Shown here: in pieces, positions 35,938 to 46,718 of the stretch
Position numbering within the stretch: position 1 is the first letter of the stretch
Layout: each line of letters starts with the position of its first letter
From: Clavaria fumosa
Taxonomy: Eukaryota > Basidiomycota > Agaricomycetes > Agaricales > Clavariaceae
Length of the DNA: 64,000 bases
Reading direction: 5' to 3'
Assembly (NCBI GenBank): GCA_951802425.1
Contig: OX637806.1
Span: forward strand, 1,178,001 to 1,242,000
Notes under the pieces: generated by a model
What the model saw: only the letters and a program-made list of their open reading frames with translations
What the model was told of the DNA's origin: nothing
The model's database searches: none
Made by a program: the position numbers and the translations under genes

Positions 35938-38605
35938 TCACCCTTGGCTCTCGTATGCATTGCTTTTATGTTTGGGAATGAATGTCCACGACTCTGGAGC
36001 CGGCCCCAAGAACATTTCAGATATCTTGACCCAGTCCTGACTATCTGCACTGGCAAGTAGTGTCTCTGGAAGAGATGTGAATCACTTGATCTTTGCAGGT
36101 TTGATATCACGTACCTAGTTCGTCACGACCGCGAAAAGCAGGGGCTCGGTCGTTGATGCGTCCGGGAAGACGTTCAAGCAGACCTATCGGGATGTAGCGG
36201 TGCTGAAAGGACAATGCTTCACACAGGTACCGTCGAGTCGTGTTGACGCCCGTTGTATCCGACCCAAAATGGCTGAAATAACCTCAACCTCTCGGAAGCA
36301 GACTTAGGGGACATGACTTACCTGAGGCCAAACTCTGCATACTAAAATGGAGAATAGGTGAAGCGATGAGCAAATACGAGGCTCGTACTCGATCTCACCT
36401 TCCTAATCGCCTCCAGACGTTCCCTTGAGCTAATGTCCCATTCTCGTCGCTCTTTTACCTCAGTGAAGATCCAAGGCTTGATAAGCGCGCCTCGACCAAT
36501 CATGACACCGTCGACGCCGCTTGTCTCAACTTTGGACCAATAATCTTCAGATGAGAAACAGTCGCCCCCTCCGAAGATAGGCACACGCGGCACTACAGTA
36601 ATTGGCACGTGGGCATGGTGCATGCATCAAAATAGACTTCGTCCTTACAATCTTCTTCGGCTTCTCGTGCACGGACAGCGTCCACACACTGCTTAATGTA
36701 ATCCCAATCCGCAGACTTGGTGTAGCGTTGTTGTCGTGTGCGGCCATGCAACTAACGGAAACCATGAAAATCGTCTGTGTCAAACGTTCACGGAACCCCG
36801 AAATTACCGAGATACAGCCGACACCCCACTCTGCACTGAGACGAGGCATGAGTTTATGGGCATTGTTTCGGCCATCCTTTACCCCGGTCCGAAGCTTGAC
36901 AGTGACCGGGATCTCCCCCAACGCACGGTTCATTCCTGCCACAATCTTTCCTAGTCTGCCTGCAGCATCAAGCACTAAACGCCAACATCGTCAGGGCTTG
37001 ACGAGTCTAATTTGCATTGGAACATACAAGCCGAGCCGCTACCTGTTTTAAAAACAAGGTCGATCGGACAGCCACAATTTAGATCAACAAAATCAAGGTT
37101 GCCAGCGCATTCACTCGTGATAATCTCCGCGGTGGGAACGAGAGTGACCGGTTTGTTGCCTGCTAGCTGGATGCCGAATGTTGTCTCAGATGAATGACGT
37201 CGGACCAACGACCATTCTTCTCTGGAGCCCGAGAGGAAAGACGTCGCGAGGCCCACTACATGGCGGGTTGTCAATCAAAAGATTTCAACAAGCGGCGGAG
37301 CGTACTTTCACCACAAGTGATGTCCGCGCCGAAGGTCACACAGAGTCGGCGGAACGGCTAGGGTTTCCGAAGTCTGCAACTGGTATAATCAATATTCAGG
37401 CAGTCCACTCACCAGATTGCCGACAGTAGTGAGGGGTGCCAAATCTGGAACCGAAAATGAGTACCGGAATAGGCTTCATCGGGTGTCACTTACACATCTT
37501 GCCTGCCCAATTCAATCTTTTCTTCTCAACGGAACGGATGGGAGTATCTTGTGTTTCCGTCTGAGATGCAACAGAAGCAGTACGTTTTGCGATGATAGCG
37601 GCTGCCTCGGTTGAAATATTGGTGGCGTGAACGTCCAGTTTTGGGTCAGGTTGTGAGGTAAAAGGATCGCCGTTATTGCATAGCTTTAGCGTGCTCGAAC
37701 GCCAATCCTCGCCCGCGAGCTCTAATTCTCGTAGGAATAGATCAGATTTTGGATGCGGGTACTTTACACAATCAATCAGCTTCCAATCTGAGGAATGAGA
37801 AGAGGGTAATACCTTGCGAGCACGTAACTGTCTGAGGGTCTCTGGCGTAGTGAAGTTAACCTCGGAACATGAGATGGCAGTCCGCGCCCTCTTGTCTTCG
37901 TCTTTGAGTAAAATGACGTCTCCTTTCTCGTCTTTCTGCGCGTGCCCTCCTAGAAAGCGACATTTCAGTCCACTTTTACATTCTCCCTTCTCAGCAAAGA
38001 CAGGACATGTGGTCGTAAAATCAAGGGAGGGAAGACCTATGTCGTTGGTCGTATTGTGTTTGTCTAGGTGTTGCACGAACGGGGGAGTGACGGCGATCTC
38101 TGCGAAGGGATTAAAGGCGATATCTCTCGGTTTTGCGGCGAGGTACGCATGAATGTCGTGAGTATAACGGCATCTGACAGACTTTTTTCAAACCGTGCAC
38201 CTTGGTGGGACAATTAAGGTAAGGGGGATTAGGAAACTTACTCCAGACCATCCTCGCAAGCTGTTCCGCTTGCGATCTTCCAGCATAATTCCAGCTCGTC
38301 TCGGACTTTGCCAAACCTTCGGTTTTTGTTTTGTCCCCGTTGTGTTTTCTTCGCTTGCTTGGAGAGTCCTTTGTGGGATCTAACTGAGTTGCTTTCACGT
38401 TGCAGCGCATCTCGAGGCGCATGGTCATTACGGCGACTTGTCGAGGCCTCTGCCGCATCATCATCTGGAACAGACTTTGATTCGGCGAAAAGCCGGAATC
38501 TAGAGGGCGAGCATGTTAGCAGAAGACAAAGACAATTACACACTCCTCGGGGGCACTTGCTCTGATTTTACTGGTGCTGTTCCGACTGTGTGCGCCGCTG
38601 ACATC
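35938..38605 (-). CDS. DUS3: tRNA-dihydrouridine(47) synthase
   Basis: FMN enzyme reducing uridine 47 in the tRNA variable loop. It starts [11 protein letters not shown] at 38605, spliced by a GTAATT donor to [11 protein letters not shown] basic region ([16 protein letters not shown]) and two CCCH zinc fingers ([17 protein letters not shown]... and [18 protein letters not shown]) precede the TIM barrel. [20 protein letters not shown] holds the catalytic Cys region; [30 protein letters not shown] and [17 protein letters not shown] bind FMN. The C-terminal helical domain ([35 protein letters not shown]) ends at 35938. Convergent with the USP-like gene: only 58 bp between stop codons. Confidence 0.94.
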
Positions 38606-40660
38606 GTTGTTGGAGCTTTGGAGCTGCTGTGCGAGCTCAATCTCGGTCTTTGTGTTTCGTAGTCAGCTGTGCTGCAACTACAGTATTGTAGATAGGGTCG
38701 AGTGACTCGAGTCATCTAAAGCTACAGTTTCACTCGTTTCACTTATAATTGGTATTATGCAAGTCATTGATGAGTCTAATTAGAATTATATTCGGCTGTC
38801 CCTAGGCCTCCTGGGCCACAACGCGACGTCTGATTTCTGGGATTATTTGTCATACCAGGTCGGGGCTCGCAGTAAGTAATCGAGCCGCATGCAAGAATAA
38901 AACTCGCGAAGAGTCGCCCAGAGTCTAGCTCGTCGATCTTGCGAGAGTCAATTGAGATGATTCGACTACGCGAGACGTGCGATACAAGTCGCTTACCCGA
39001 GTACGATCTTGGCGAATGTGGCGCATGCCAAAGCGACTGCAAGACTTGACAATAGGATCGGTCGACAGGGCTGCAGGAGAACCGAGAGGAACAACAGTTC
39101 AACCAGAATGGTAAAAATATTATCAATAAAACGAGATGAGGTATGATGATTGTGTCCTTGGGTTACGCACACGTCGTCTGAGCCGCGCAGGACCCTCGAA
39201 CACCTCTACGGGCAACTCAACAGAACTAGAACCCGACGTTGGCAGCGGTGAGTTGGCATATAATAAGCACGACTGTGGTGCTCTCGAAACGCCACGTCTA
39301 CTCCGGGCCAATGGTGGCGGAAAGGTCGGACGCGCAGGCCCATCAAACATGATCGGAGTCGGGAGCGGCGCAGGCGGCGAGGATGCACGCTGTCGAGACG
39401 CGGTGAAAGGCGACGATAATGTACGAGCCGAAAAGCCCTCGCAGGGCGGACGTGAGCATATGTACGAGGTGGTCTCGCCCACCTTCGGAGTGTCTAGCGC
39501 GCCGTTCGCTGGTGTCCTGCACGTAGAGCCACCCTCGCGAATGGACGTGCCCGTGCCCGCGCTAACAGCAGATGAAAAACTCGACTTCTGGACAAGAGCC
39601 CGGGAAGATACAAGTAACTTGCGCATGGGAGCGAGAGGATAACGCTGACACTGGAGGTAGAGGTTGACTGTTTCTTTATAGCCGTGCGGTATCCTCCACA
39701 TAAAGGCTGAAGATCTCCATTCTGCGACCTGCATGAACAGGACAACAGCACCCGAAGAGAATCAACATCACTGGAGTCTCCTTATATAGGAAAAGGGGGA
39801 GCGGCTCGTGTGGTAAAAAGCTTGAGCGTACGCAGGGCATTCAAACGATTTGCCAGCGATTTTGGTTGCAACTTGCTTATCAGACCGCCGGATTCGCGCC
39901 TCTTGGAGCGTGATATTAGATCCTAGTGTTGCGTAGTGCGTCGGAACTAAAATTCCAGTCGGAAGCATATTTGCATGTTGCGACAGGTTGGCATATTCCG
40001 AAGCTGAGGGAAATTGACTAGCCATGCCTCTGATTATTTTTTTTTCGCTCCTTCACTCTGGGCGGGTCTTGTTGTGAGCGACAAGCGTCGGGAGGCGGAT
40101 GCAAAAGTTGCCAGGGAATCAAAAGAAAGAGGCTGTCACCGCACAGATGGGGCACGAGCAGTGCATCCCTCGCCTGCTGCAAAATGTATCCCCGTTGTTC
40201 GTGCACCGTCAAGCATTTGGCGGACTTGCTCATGATGACCAGAAGTGCCTGCCGCGCGAGACAAAGCTCCTTGAGGGACCACGTGACATCGAATGGGCCA
40301 AAAATCCTCGACGATAAATCTACCAGGGCCAAAAATCTTCGACGACAGATCCACTAGGGCTAAAGAGCACACGCACACGAGAACACCTTGCAAACTCAGG
40401 GTTGACCCAGAGATGCGGGGTCGTCATTCCATTCTGGGGTACACGGCAAGGACCCAGCCTTGCAGACCACACGTGTCGTCATCGCCCACAGTGTTGTGTC
40501 GCAACCTATCACTCGCTCGCCAGGCAGTACAGTGCTGCAGCGCAGATGTATCAAAAGTTTCGACTGCGCCAGGGAACCATGAGGACATCCGTGCACCATC
40601 TTATAGTCGTCGATTCTTGAAACCTCTTCGTGCTCTCCCCCTTTCGCAACTCCTTCGCTG
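38606..40660. other. Gene-poor stretch
   Basis: No gene I can support. An open frame on the minus strand at 39123-39734 (203 residues, Ser/Pro/Arg-rich, 45 bases downstream of a TATATAAGG box at about 39785) might be real but has no recognisable domain, and a 168-residue frame overlaps it on the other strand. Confidence 0.3.
40295..40356. repeat. 31-bp direct repeat, two copies
   Basis: Two adjacent near-identical copies beginning GGGCCAAAAATC, 4-5 mismatches, about 300 bases upstream of the DUF7587 gene. Confidence 0.7.
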
Positions 40661-42356
40661 ATGGATTCAACATTCTCTTTGCCTGAGGAGTTCCACTCTT
40701 TACCCCAATACGGATTTGACCCAGAGGATACCTTCGACCGTCTAGTGAAACAGAATCCCTTCCTCTTCCGGGTCTACACGCCGAAGCATCGCTCTCTTGA
40801 CGAGACAGATCTGTTCTTCATCGGACAATCCTTCAATGAGCGCTACACCTTGTTCCCCGAAAAGTTGTCGGGCCCTTCTGCAGAGCTTCATGATGTAGCT
40901 GCAACAGCCAGCTACTCCGATGTCGTCATGCATATGGAGTGGACTACCCGAGCGTCGTCTCCCTATATCTCCACCTCATTTAGCTTCGTCTGGGCACTGT
41001 GGGAAGCCGTCCGGCGTTATCGCTTGAGCATGAAACATGACGTCGAGATTGCCGTCATCGACGCCCAAGCACTGGCCGGCCGTGCAATCACAGCGGCTGA
41101 GCTACTACGAAGAGCCAAGAAACACGAGTAAGCGTCCGATCGAGAAACTGGAACTATGTTCTCGTTGCTCACTATCTCACAGGCGGCATAGAGACCACGA
41201 CAAGTGGTATCGTTTTGCTATGGAGTCCCAAGATGTCCTCGTCTACGAATCGATACCTGGATCGGCGATTTACTCATCTCTGCCGCTTCTCCCGCTCCTT
41301 GAGCGGATTCCATCGTATTTCCTCAGGTCCGACGCCTCGAAGGCATCGTCTTTAGATCGATTAGCATGGAGTCCATTGGCACCAAAACACAACTACCGCA
41401 AATTCTGCCACGCCATGTCCGAGCTCTTCTTGGGCATGCCGCCTGAGCTCCGGCTGCGGGACACCACGGTCGCTTCTGTCAGGCTCTCCGCCTGGCTTCT
41501 TCGCCCTTATATTCGTGATACGTTGTCTCGAGACACAAACAAGGCAACAGAGACGCTGTGCAAACTGTCGTACATACTGGCGCAATGGCCGGGCCGATGG
41601 TGGACGCGAGACCACACCGAGATGTGGGACATCATCCGCGCAACCGCGCGCGTCCTCGTCGAGGAGATGCAGGAGCACGACCGGTGCGTGCTGGCGGACA
41701 GTCGCGTCGTTGCCGCTGGAGAGCCGGCAGAGGCTTTCTTTGCGCTCAAGCGCTTTGTTGGCGAAGGACGCGAGTGCGGGCTCCCCCGCGCGCGCGCAAG
41801 CTCATGTTCTTCTACGTCTTCGGCGACGGTGGCTTCTGAGGCAGGGAGTGTACGGAGCGTCTTCACGTTGGTCGAGGCCGTGGATGCGCCAGAGGAGTCC
41901 AAAGATGATGTGGACATGAAGCGGGCCGTAAATGGGACAGCGGAGGACGAGCGCCCCGAGATGGGTACACAGACGCCCCCGGCGGCTCTCCTGTTGTCGA
42001 AGGCCATCGAGTTTGTTGGGCAGGTAGCACTGGTACCGACACTTCCCACGCCCACGCCCCCGCCATCCCCACCGCTTTCATCCAGTCTCACCGTTGGGTC
42101 CATCTCCGACTCAACGGAGTTAACCACAGATTCCGAAGCAGTGGTAGCAGAGGATCAGGACAGTCGTGAGCAGCAGTGTGCTCAAAGCACAACAAGTCCG
42201 AGCCCTACAACAATGGCAGCCCATTCTCCTGCATTGCAGCCGCATTCTATGGCAGAGACGGCGTCCTGCGTCGTGACGGCCTTACTGTTCGGCGCTTTCA
42301 TTGTGCTTTGCGTCATTTCCTCGCAGAGACGGACCCTTGCAACACATCTCTACTGA
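40661..42356 (+). CDS. DUF7587-type protein with C-terminal membrane anchor
   Basis: Two exons (40661-41127, 41183-42356) give 546 residues. The N-terminal 150 residues resemble the DUF7587 domain of fungi: NPFLFRVYTPKHRS, then SYSDVVMHMEWTTR, SPYISTSFSFVWALWEAVRR and DVEIAVIDAQAL, a fold that recalls ADP-ribosyl-transfer-like domains but whose role is unknown. A middle helical part and a Ser/Pro/acid-rich linker lead to one C-terminal hydrophobic helix (VVTALLFGAFIVLCVI) and a basic tail, consistent with tail anchoring. Function not assigned. The 3' end lies at the border of the repeat island, and its stop region is partly duplicated at 42552. Confidence 0.75.
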
Positions 42357-42700
42357 TTTATTGTATTGGTTCATTTGAAGCGGACTCTGATGTTAGGATG
42401 ATTTATTTTTGGCTGGTTATGTCAATCTCTTTGTTTTTCACTGTTTCTCCTGTACTAGTCTTTGGGCAATGTACCACCATTTATGCATTGAGGGTATTAT
42501 AAATTTACTATGAGTTTAGTCTTACAAGGAACTGCTCAAAATATTTACTGGCATCTCTACTGATTTATTGTATTAGTTCATTTGAAGGACTTTGATGATT
42601 TATTTTTGGCTGGTCATGTCAATCTCTTTGTTTCTCTTGTATTAGTATTTGGGCAATGTGCCACCATTCATGCAATGAGGGGTATTATAAATTCACTATA
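42343..42700. repeat. Degenerate direct duplication of the DUF7587 3' flank
   Basis: About 42343-42510 and 42552-42700 align as direct copies (both begin TCTCTACTGATTTATTGTAT and end in GGTATTATAAATT). The first copy includes the last codons and stop of the upstream gene. A 33-base piece between the copies (CTTACAAGGAACTGCTC, 42523) recurs at 44358. Confidence 0.75.
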
Positions 42701-43080
42701 CAATGTCTCATGCCATGCCATCACTGGATTTTAAGTTTAATTATCAGACTCAGTCTCACGCTCTAGGCTTGGTCACAAGTGCACTTGCAGATCACCTGGA
42801 TCTGTGCATGTGGGTAACTCATGGTGCATGGGGCCATACTTGGATCTGTGGGAAACTCATCCCCATGAGTACTCATGACAAGTACTCACAAGTACTCACA
42901 AGTAATTGATGATTCACCAGCCAAAATCTTGTCAAGACCATTGACTCAGATCCTCAAAGATCTTCAAAAAGCCCACACTAGGCAAACTCAGACTCATGAG
43001 TTTCCTGACTCACAGGTTTTCCCATGAGTTTACCTGTAGAGATCTGTGAGTAACTTGGAGTTATGACCAAGCCTATCATG
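42701..43080. other. Non-coding AT-rich DNA with CATGAGT-type short repeats
   Basis: Many scattered ACTCATGAGT/ACTCACAAG motifs, no coding pattern. Confidence 0.4.
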
Positions 43081-43316
43081 CTCACACAACTTAATGTAAG
43101 GTCAATGATGATGATACTAACATAAGGGGAAAAGGGTACAAGTAAGGAAAGGATGTAGTATATATAGCAGGAGCTTCAGGTGTTGCTGGCATTCCCACAC
43201 TTGGACCCCTTGTGTCATGTGATGCACCAGAGGCCTGGGTCACATGATGTATGATTACCTAATCTGTCTGCTGTGCCAGTCACATGACTTACCTGTGATC
43301 TTCCCACAACTCTTTC

Positions 43317-44292
43317 TGGGGACGGGCAATCCCCACTAAGAGTGCGTGATGCTTATATAAGCATTCTGCCTCTAAGGCTCTGACCCAAAAACACATCTCA
43401 GTATAGAGCCTTCCACACAACAGCTACAAAAAAACTTTGAGTGTAAAAGATGGCTGAAATTAAATTAAAAAACTTTTGTTCAAGATGGATTTTCGAAAAA
43501 TGCCCTATTTATTGAGATATTGTTGCTATCTAAACAACAAAGACATTTAAAAAAATTCCATCTTGAACAAAATGTTCAAATAATATTTCTGAACATTTCC
43601 CCTCAGCAAAAGTAAGTTCCAAAATGTGTGTAGAAGGCTCTATGAGGCCCACATATTTGGCACTGCCGGACTTGTGCGCTTATGTAATCAGTGGCTGTGC
43701 GCACACACTGCAAGGTTTCCTGCAGGTTTCTGTGGCCTCATTCTCTGGCTCTCATTCTCCCCCCACTTTCAAACACTCTGTGTGCACTTTGTGTGCAATC
43801 TAGGTTACAAAGTAAGCCTCCCAAACTTCATATTTACCTATCTTATCATTTAATTTACTGTTTTCTCTGCATTTCAGGCCAATTTCATCCTTCTGTCACC
43901 TTAGGGGACTGTGTGTACCTGGGGGAAGAATTTGGAGCTTTGGAACACCTAGATAAGCACTATTATACCATTTTCAAGTGAAGACTTTGTTATTGGAGGG
44001 ACAGACAATCTGGAGGACTAGAAGTATGCCCTGTGATAGGTACAAGGTTTTATGTCATGACCCCTTATGTTTCTGCTGTAATTGTATATGAGTGGAGATG
44101 TTTTGAATTATGTCTGTATTTTTCCTGTAATCTACATATAAAAGAGTCTGTGTTTACAAAAAATCCCATGCCAAATGCTTCAGAATTGACTGAGGAGAGA
44201 GTAAAATATCTTTGGGTCAGTGAAATCAAGGGCTTAGGCGCATTTTTGCTTATGTAAGCGTCACGCGCTCTTAGTTAGGATTGCCCATCCCC
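43317..44292. mobile_element. Non-autonomous hAT-like DNA transposon
   Basis: Ends form an inverted repeat of about 47 bases: the left end starts GGGGACGGGCAATCC and the right end is the reverse complement of GGGGATGGGCAATCC. It interrupts an LTR, and the LTR sequence CTCTTTC is present on both sides (43309-43315 and 44294-44300), a 7-base target duplication (hAT elements usually make 8). The tip resembles hAT-type tips. No transposase remains. Confidence 0.65.
43402..43643. mobile_element. MITE-like palindromic element nested in the hAT-like element
   Basis: Terminal inverted repeats TATAGAGCCTTCCACACA (43402) and its complement TGTGTGTAGAAGGCTCTA (43625-43642, one extra base), with an inner inverted repeat (GTTCAAGATGGA / TCCATCTTGAAC). 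AT-rich, about 240 bases, no coding capacity; the TA next to the left tip fits a Tc1/mariner-type insertion. Confidence 0.55.
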
Positions 44293-44754
44293 ACTCTTTC
44301 CCAATCCTTTGCTGGCTTCTCTGCCTGCTTATGTAAGCGATCCTGACATTGATCTTACAAGGAACTGCTCAAAATGTCTACTGGCATCAGGAAAGAGGCT
44401 CTGTAAGGCCATTGGCCTTCTCTTTATACAATTACATAAGCTTTTGTTTATTATATAATCTACTTATGTGTTGCAAGCACAGCCTAGCAGCTGTGGCCCT
44501 CATATACTGTATATACACTGTGCTACAACTTTATAGAAGGCTAGATCATTGTGAACTATATACTGTAGTATTTTGACCTTAGGTTCACACCACAGTTACA
44601 TAAGCATCATGTGACCTTATATTTGTGGTTCAGGTTTCAGTGGTGGGGTGTGACTGAACGGTTCCTTAGTTCATGCCCAAAATTTATCGTGTGCTACTGG
44701 ACTAGTTACATTTTTATTGTGTGCCACAAATTACATTACATTTCACCCAGCTGT

Positions 44755-44759
44755 GAAAT
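44755..44759. repeat. Target-site duplication of Gypsy element 1 (left)
   Basis: GAAAT directly before the 5' LTR; the same five bases follow the 3' LTR at 50654-50658. Confidence 0.9.
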
Positions 44760-45063
44760 TGTCAGGATCGCTTACATAAGCAGGTTGGAAAGGCCAAGAA
44801 AGGATCGCAAAAGAGTTGCGGGAAGTTTGCGGATGAGTCACGTGACCCGAACGGGTGGTGGCTTACATAATGGGAAATCACGTGACCCGGGCCTGGACGC
44901 ATCACGTGACGCACAGGGTCCGAGCGTGGGAACGCCGGCAACTCCCGAACCTCTCGCTATATATACTACGTCGCTTTCTTACTTGTACCCTTTTCCCCTT
45001 ATGTTAGTATCGTCATCATCGACCTTACGTTAAGTTGTGTGAACCGTGAGACTAAGTCTGACA
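44760..45063 (+). repeat. 5' LTR of Gypsy element 1
   Basis: 304 bases. Contains CACGTGAC-type boxes, a TATATATA box at 44958-44965, and the self-primer copy ATGTTAGTAT at 45001-45010, which probably marks the RNA 5' end. Confidence 0.93.
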
Positions 45064-45065
45064 CA

Positions 45066-45075
45066 ATACTAACAT
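45066..45075 (+). promoter_or_regulatory. Self-primer binding site of Gypsy element 1
   Basis: ATACTAACAT, two bases after the 5' LTR, is the exact reverse complement of ATGTTAGTAT at 45001-45010 within the LTR. This is the arrangement used by Tf1-type elements, where the RNA 5' end folds back to prime minus-strand synthesis instead of a tRNA. Confidence 0.75.
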
Positions 45076-45716
45076 CAACCCCTGTCTGCCCTAGCCCCGT
45101 GTCCTAACCCGGCTAGCCTGGACCCCTATCTCAAACTGTCACACTCTGTGACAGCTTATCCCCCTCATCCTCTTTCTCTTTACCCTGCCCACGGTGTGCA
45201 ACAGAACCGTGTGAAATTTTTACTGTGTGTAGATACACGTGACCAGACCCAGAGGAAGTCTACTGTGACCCTCCCCAAGAGACACCGAGTGCCAAAGGCC
45301 CGGAACTTTGCTTTACAGCTACGTACCAGTGAATCGTGTAGTGTACAGGGCGCGGAAAGGCCCTATACATAGTTTTTCTGTAGTTTCCTGGTCCAGTGGA
45401 CAGGGCCCTTGCTCTGTGACCATTGTCAGAAGGGCACACGGGCAACTCACTAGGAGTTGTGGAGTGACCACCTGGGACACCATTTGGGCCCCACGCTAGC
45501 AACAAGTTTTATAGAATAAGAGTTCTATAAGTACCTAGATACATAGAGAGCAGCCTGAGAGGACAGGACTGCTAAGAGATCGAAGAAATCCTGAGTGCCC
45601 AAGGCCCAGAATTCTATTTACAGCGTCTGCATCCGAGACCGGGTCGAGCCCAGCTCCCCCTTGATTCCCCTGTTACCAACGTCCCCGAAACCCCATCACC
45701 ACCACCAGGGTCTGTG

Positions 45717-46718
45717 ATGGCTGACCACGTCGCCCCGCCTGAAGTCCATGCCACGAGGCTGGATTTAGTCGTCGCCCCATTCGATGGGCAAAAAAGAAAT
45801 TTCCGTACATTCCTCCGGTCGCTCCGCCTCCTGTTTATGGCGAATCCGATAATCTATGCCACGGACCTGGCAAAGGTCCTCTACACCCTCAGCAAAATTA
45901 CTCGCGAGGGGTTTGCCGCAGAATGGGCAAATGTGAAGGGAGAGGAAATCCTGGGTAACAACGAGGTTGGAACCTGGGCAGAATTTGTGGAAGAGATGAA
46001 GCGAGCGTTCGATGACCCGAACGACCGTGCGACTGCCCTCGCAGATATTGCGAAGTTGAAACAGGGTGTCATGACGGCACCTGAGTTCTTCGCAAAGTTC
46101 GAAACAATGTTCCGAAGAGCGGGGATGACAGAAGTGGCCAATTCGGACATCCTGGTCCATTGGCTGGAGTCGAATCTGAGCAGGAGGCTAGTGGGAAAGG
46201 TCTATGGTGTTTCGCCAATGCCAGAGACCTACGTGCAGTGGAAGGCACTTGCTGAAAAGCTAGACGCTCAGCAGCATCGCCTCGACAGAGTCATCGCACA
46301 ACAGAACTCTGTGCATCCTGCTCTGCCCACAACCAGCCGCCCCCTCCCTCAACAAACCCGCTTCGCCCCAGCCCCCCGTCCCTTCCTGGCCCAGCCTCTG
46401 GCCCGCACCCCTGCCCCTCCCACCATGCCGCGTCCCACCAATGCCGGTGATGCCATGGTGGTGGATCGTGCCCATGCCCCTGGAGTGTTGCGCACCTGCT
46501 TCCGATGTGGCCAAGCTGGTCACATGGTGAGAGATTGCCAGCTCCAGGACACACGTCCGCAGATCCCGAGGCCGCAGATCCGTGCCGTGGAAAGCCAGGC
46601 ACGTAGTGCAGAGGACTATGAGAACGAGATCGCACTGCTCCGAGACCGCCTGGATTTGCTCGAGAGAGAGAAGAGGGCTCCTGTTGAAGAGCCGGATTTT
46701 GGAGACGAGGCCCAGTGA
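45717..46718 (+). CDS. gag: Gag polyprotein of Gypsy element 1
   Basis: 333 residues from the ATG at 45717 to TGA at 46716. Capsid-like N-terminal part (PFDGQKRNFRTFLRSLRLLF, FVEEMKRAFDDPNDRATA), then a Pro-rich linker and one CCHC zinc knuckle (CFRCGQAGHMVRDC), then a short coiled-coil. The pol frame lies at -1 and overlaps; the shared open window is 46688-46718. I see no standard slippery heptamer there. Confidence 0.9.
   Translation: MADHVAPPEVHATRLDLVVAPFDGQKRNFRTFLRSLRLLFMANPIIYATDLAKVLYTLSKITREGFAAEWANVKGEEILGNNEVGTWAEFVEEMKRAFDDPNDRATALADIAKLKQGVMTAPEFFAKFETMFRRAGMTEVANSDILVHWLESNLSRRLVGKVYGVSPMPETYVQWKALAEKLDAQQHRLDRVIAQQNSVHPALPTTSRPLPQQTRFAPAPRPFLAQPLARTPAPPTMPRPTNAGDAMVVDRAHAPGVLRTCFRCGQAGHMVRDCQLQDTRPQIPRPQIRAVESQARSAEDYENEIALLRDRLDLLEREKRAPVEEPDFGDEAQ

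Larger units (their letters stand above)
43081..44348 (-). repeat. Old, CpG-depleted Gypsy LTR, split by a DNA transposon
   Basis: On the minus strand this reads as the LTR of the Gypsy family at 44760-50653. 44348 down to 44293 begins with a perfect 25-base match to that LTR start (TGTCAGGATCGCTTACATAA...). 43316 down to 43081 continues with GTTGTGGGAAG ... TATATATACTAC ... CCCCTTATGTTAGTAT ... TAAGTTGTGTG. The interval 43317-44292 is a later insertion. In the older part most CpG sites of the young LTR read TpG or CpA. The terminal bases of the LTR 3' end are not recognisable. Confidence 0.75.

Noticed and set aside
39123..39734. 203-residue minus-strand frame downstream of a TATA-like box.
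   Set aside because: No domain, low-complexity composition, and an overlapping 168-residue frame on the other strand; not called as a gene.
45064..45085. Search for a tRNA-complementary primer site after the 5' LTR of Gypsy element 1.
   Set aside because: The bases do not start with the TGG expected for a tRNA CCA end; the self-complement to the LTR explains them better.
46688..46718. Possible -1 slippery heptamer at the gag-pol overlap.
   Set aside because: The codons GAT TTT GGA GAC GAG GCC CAG do not form X XXY YYZ; frameshifting here remains unproven.
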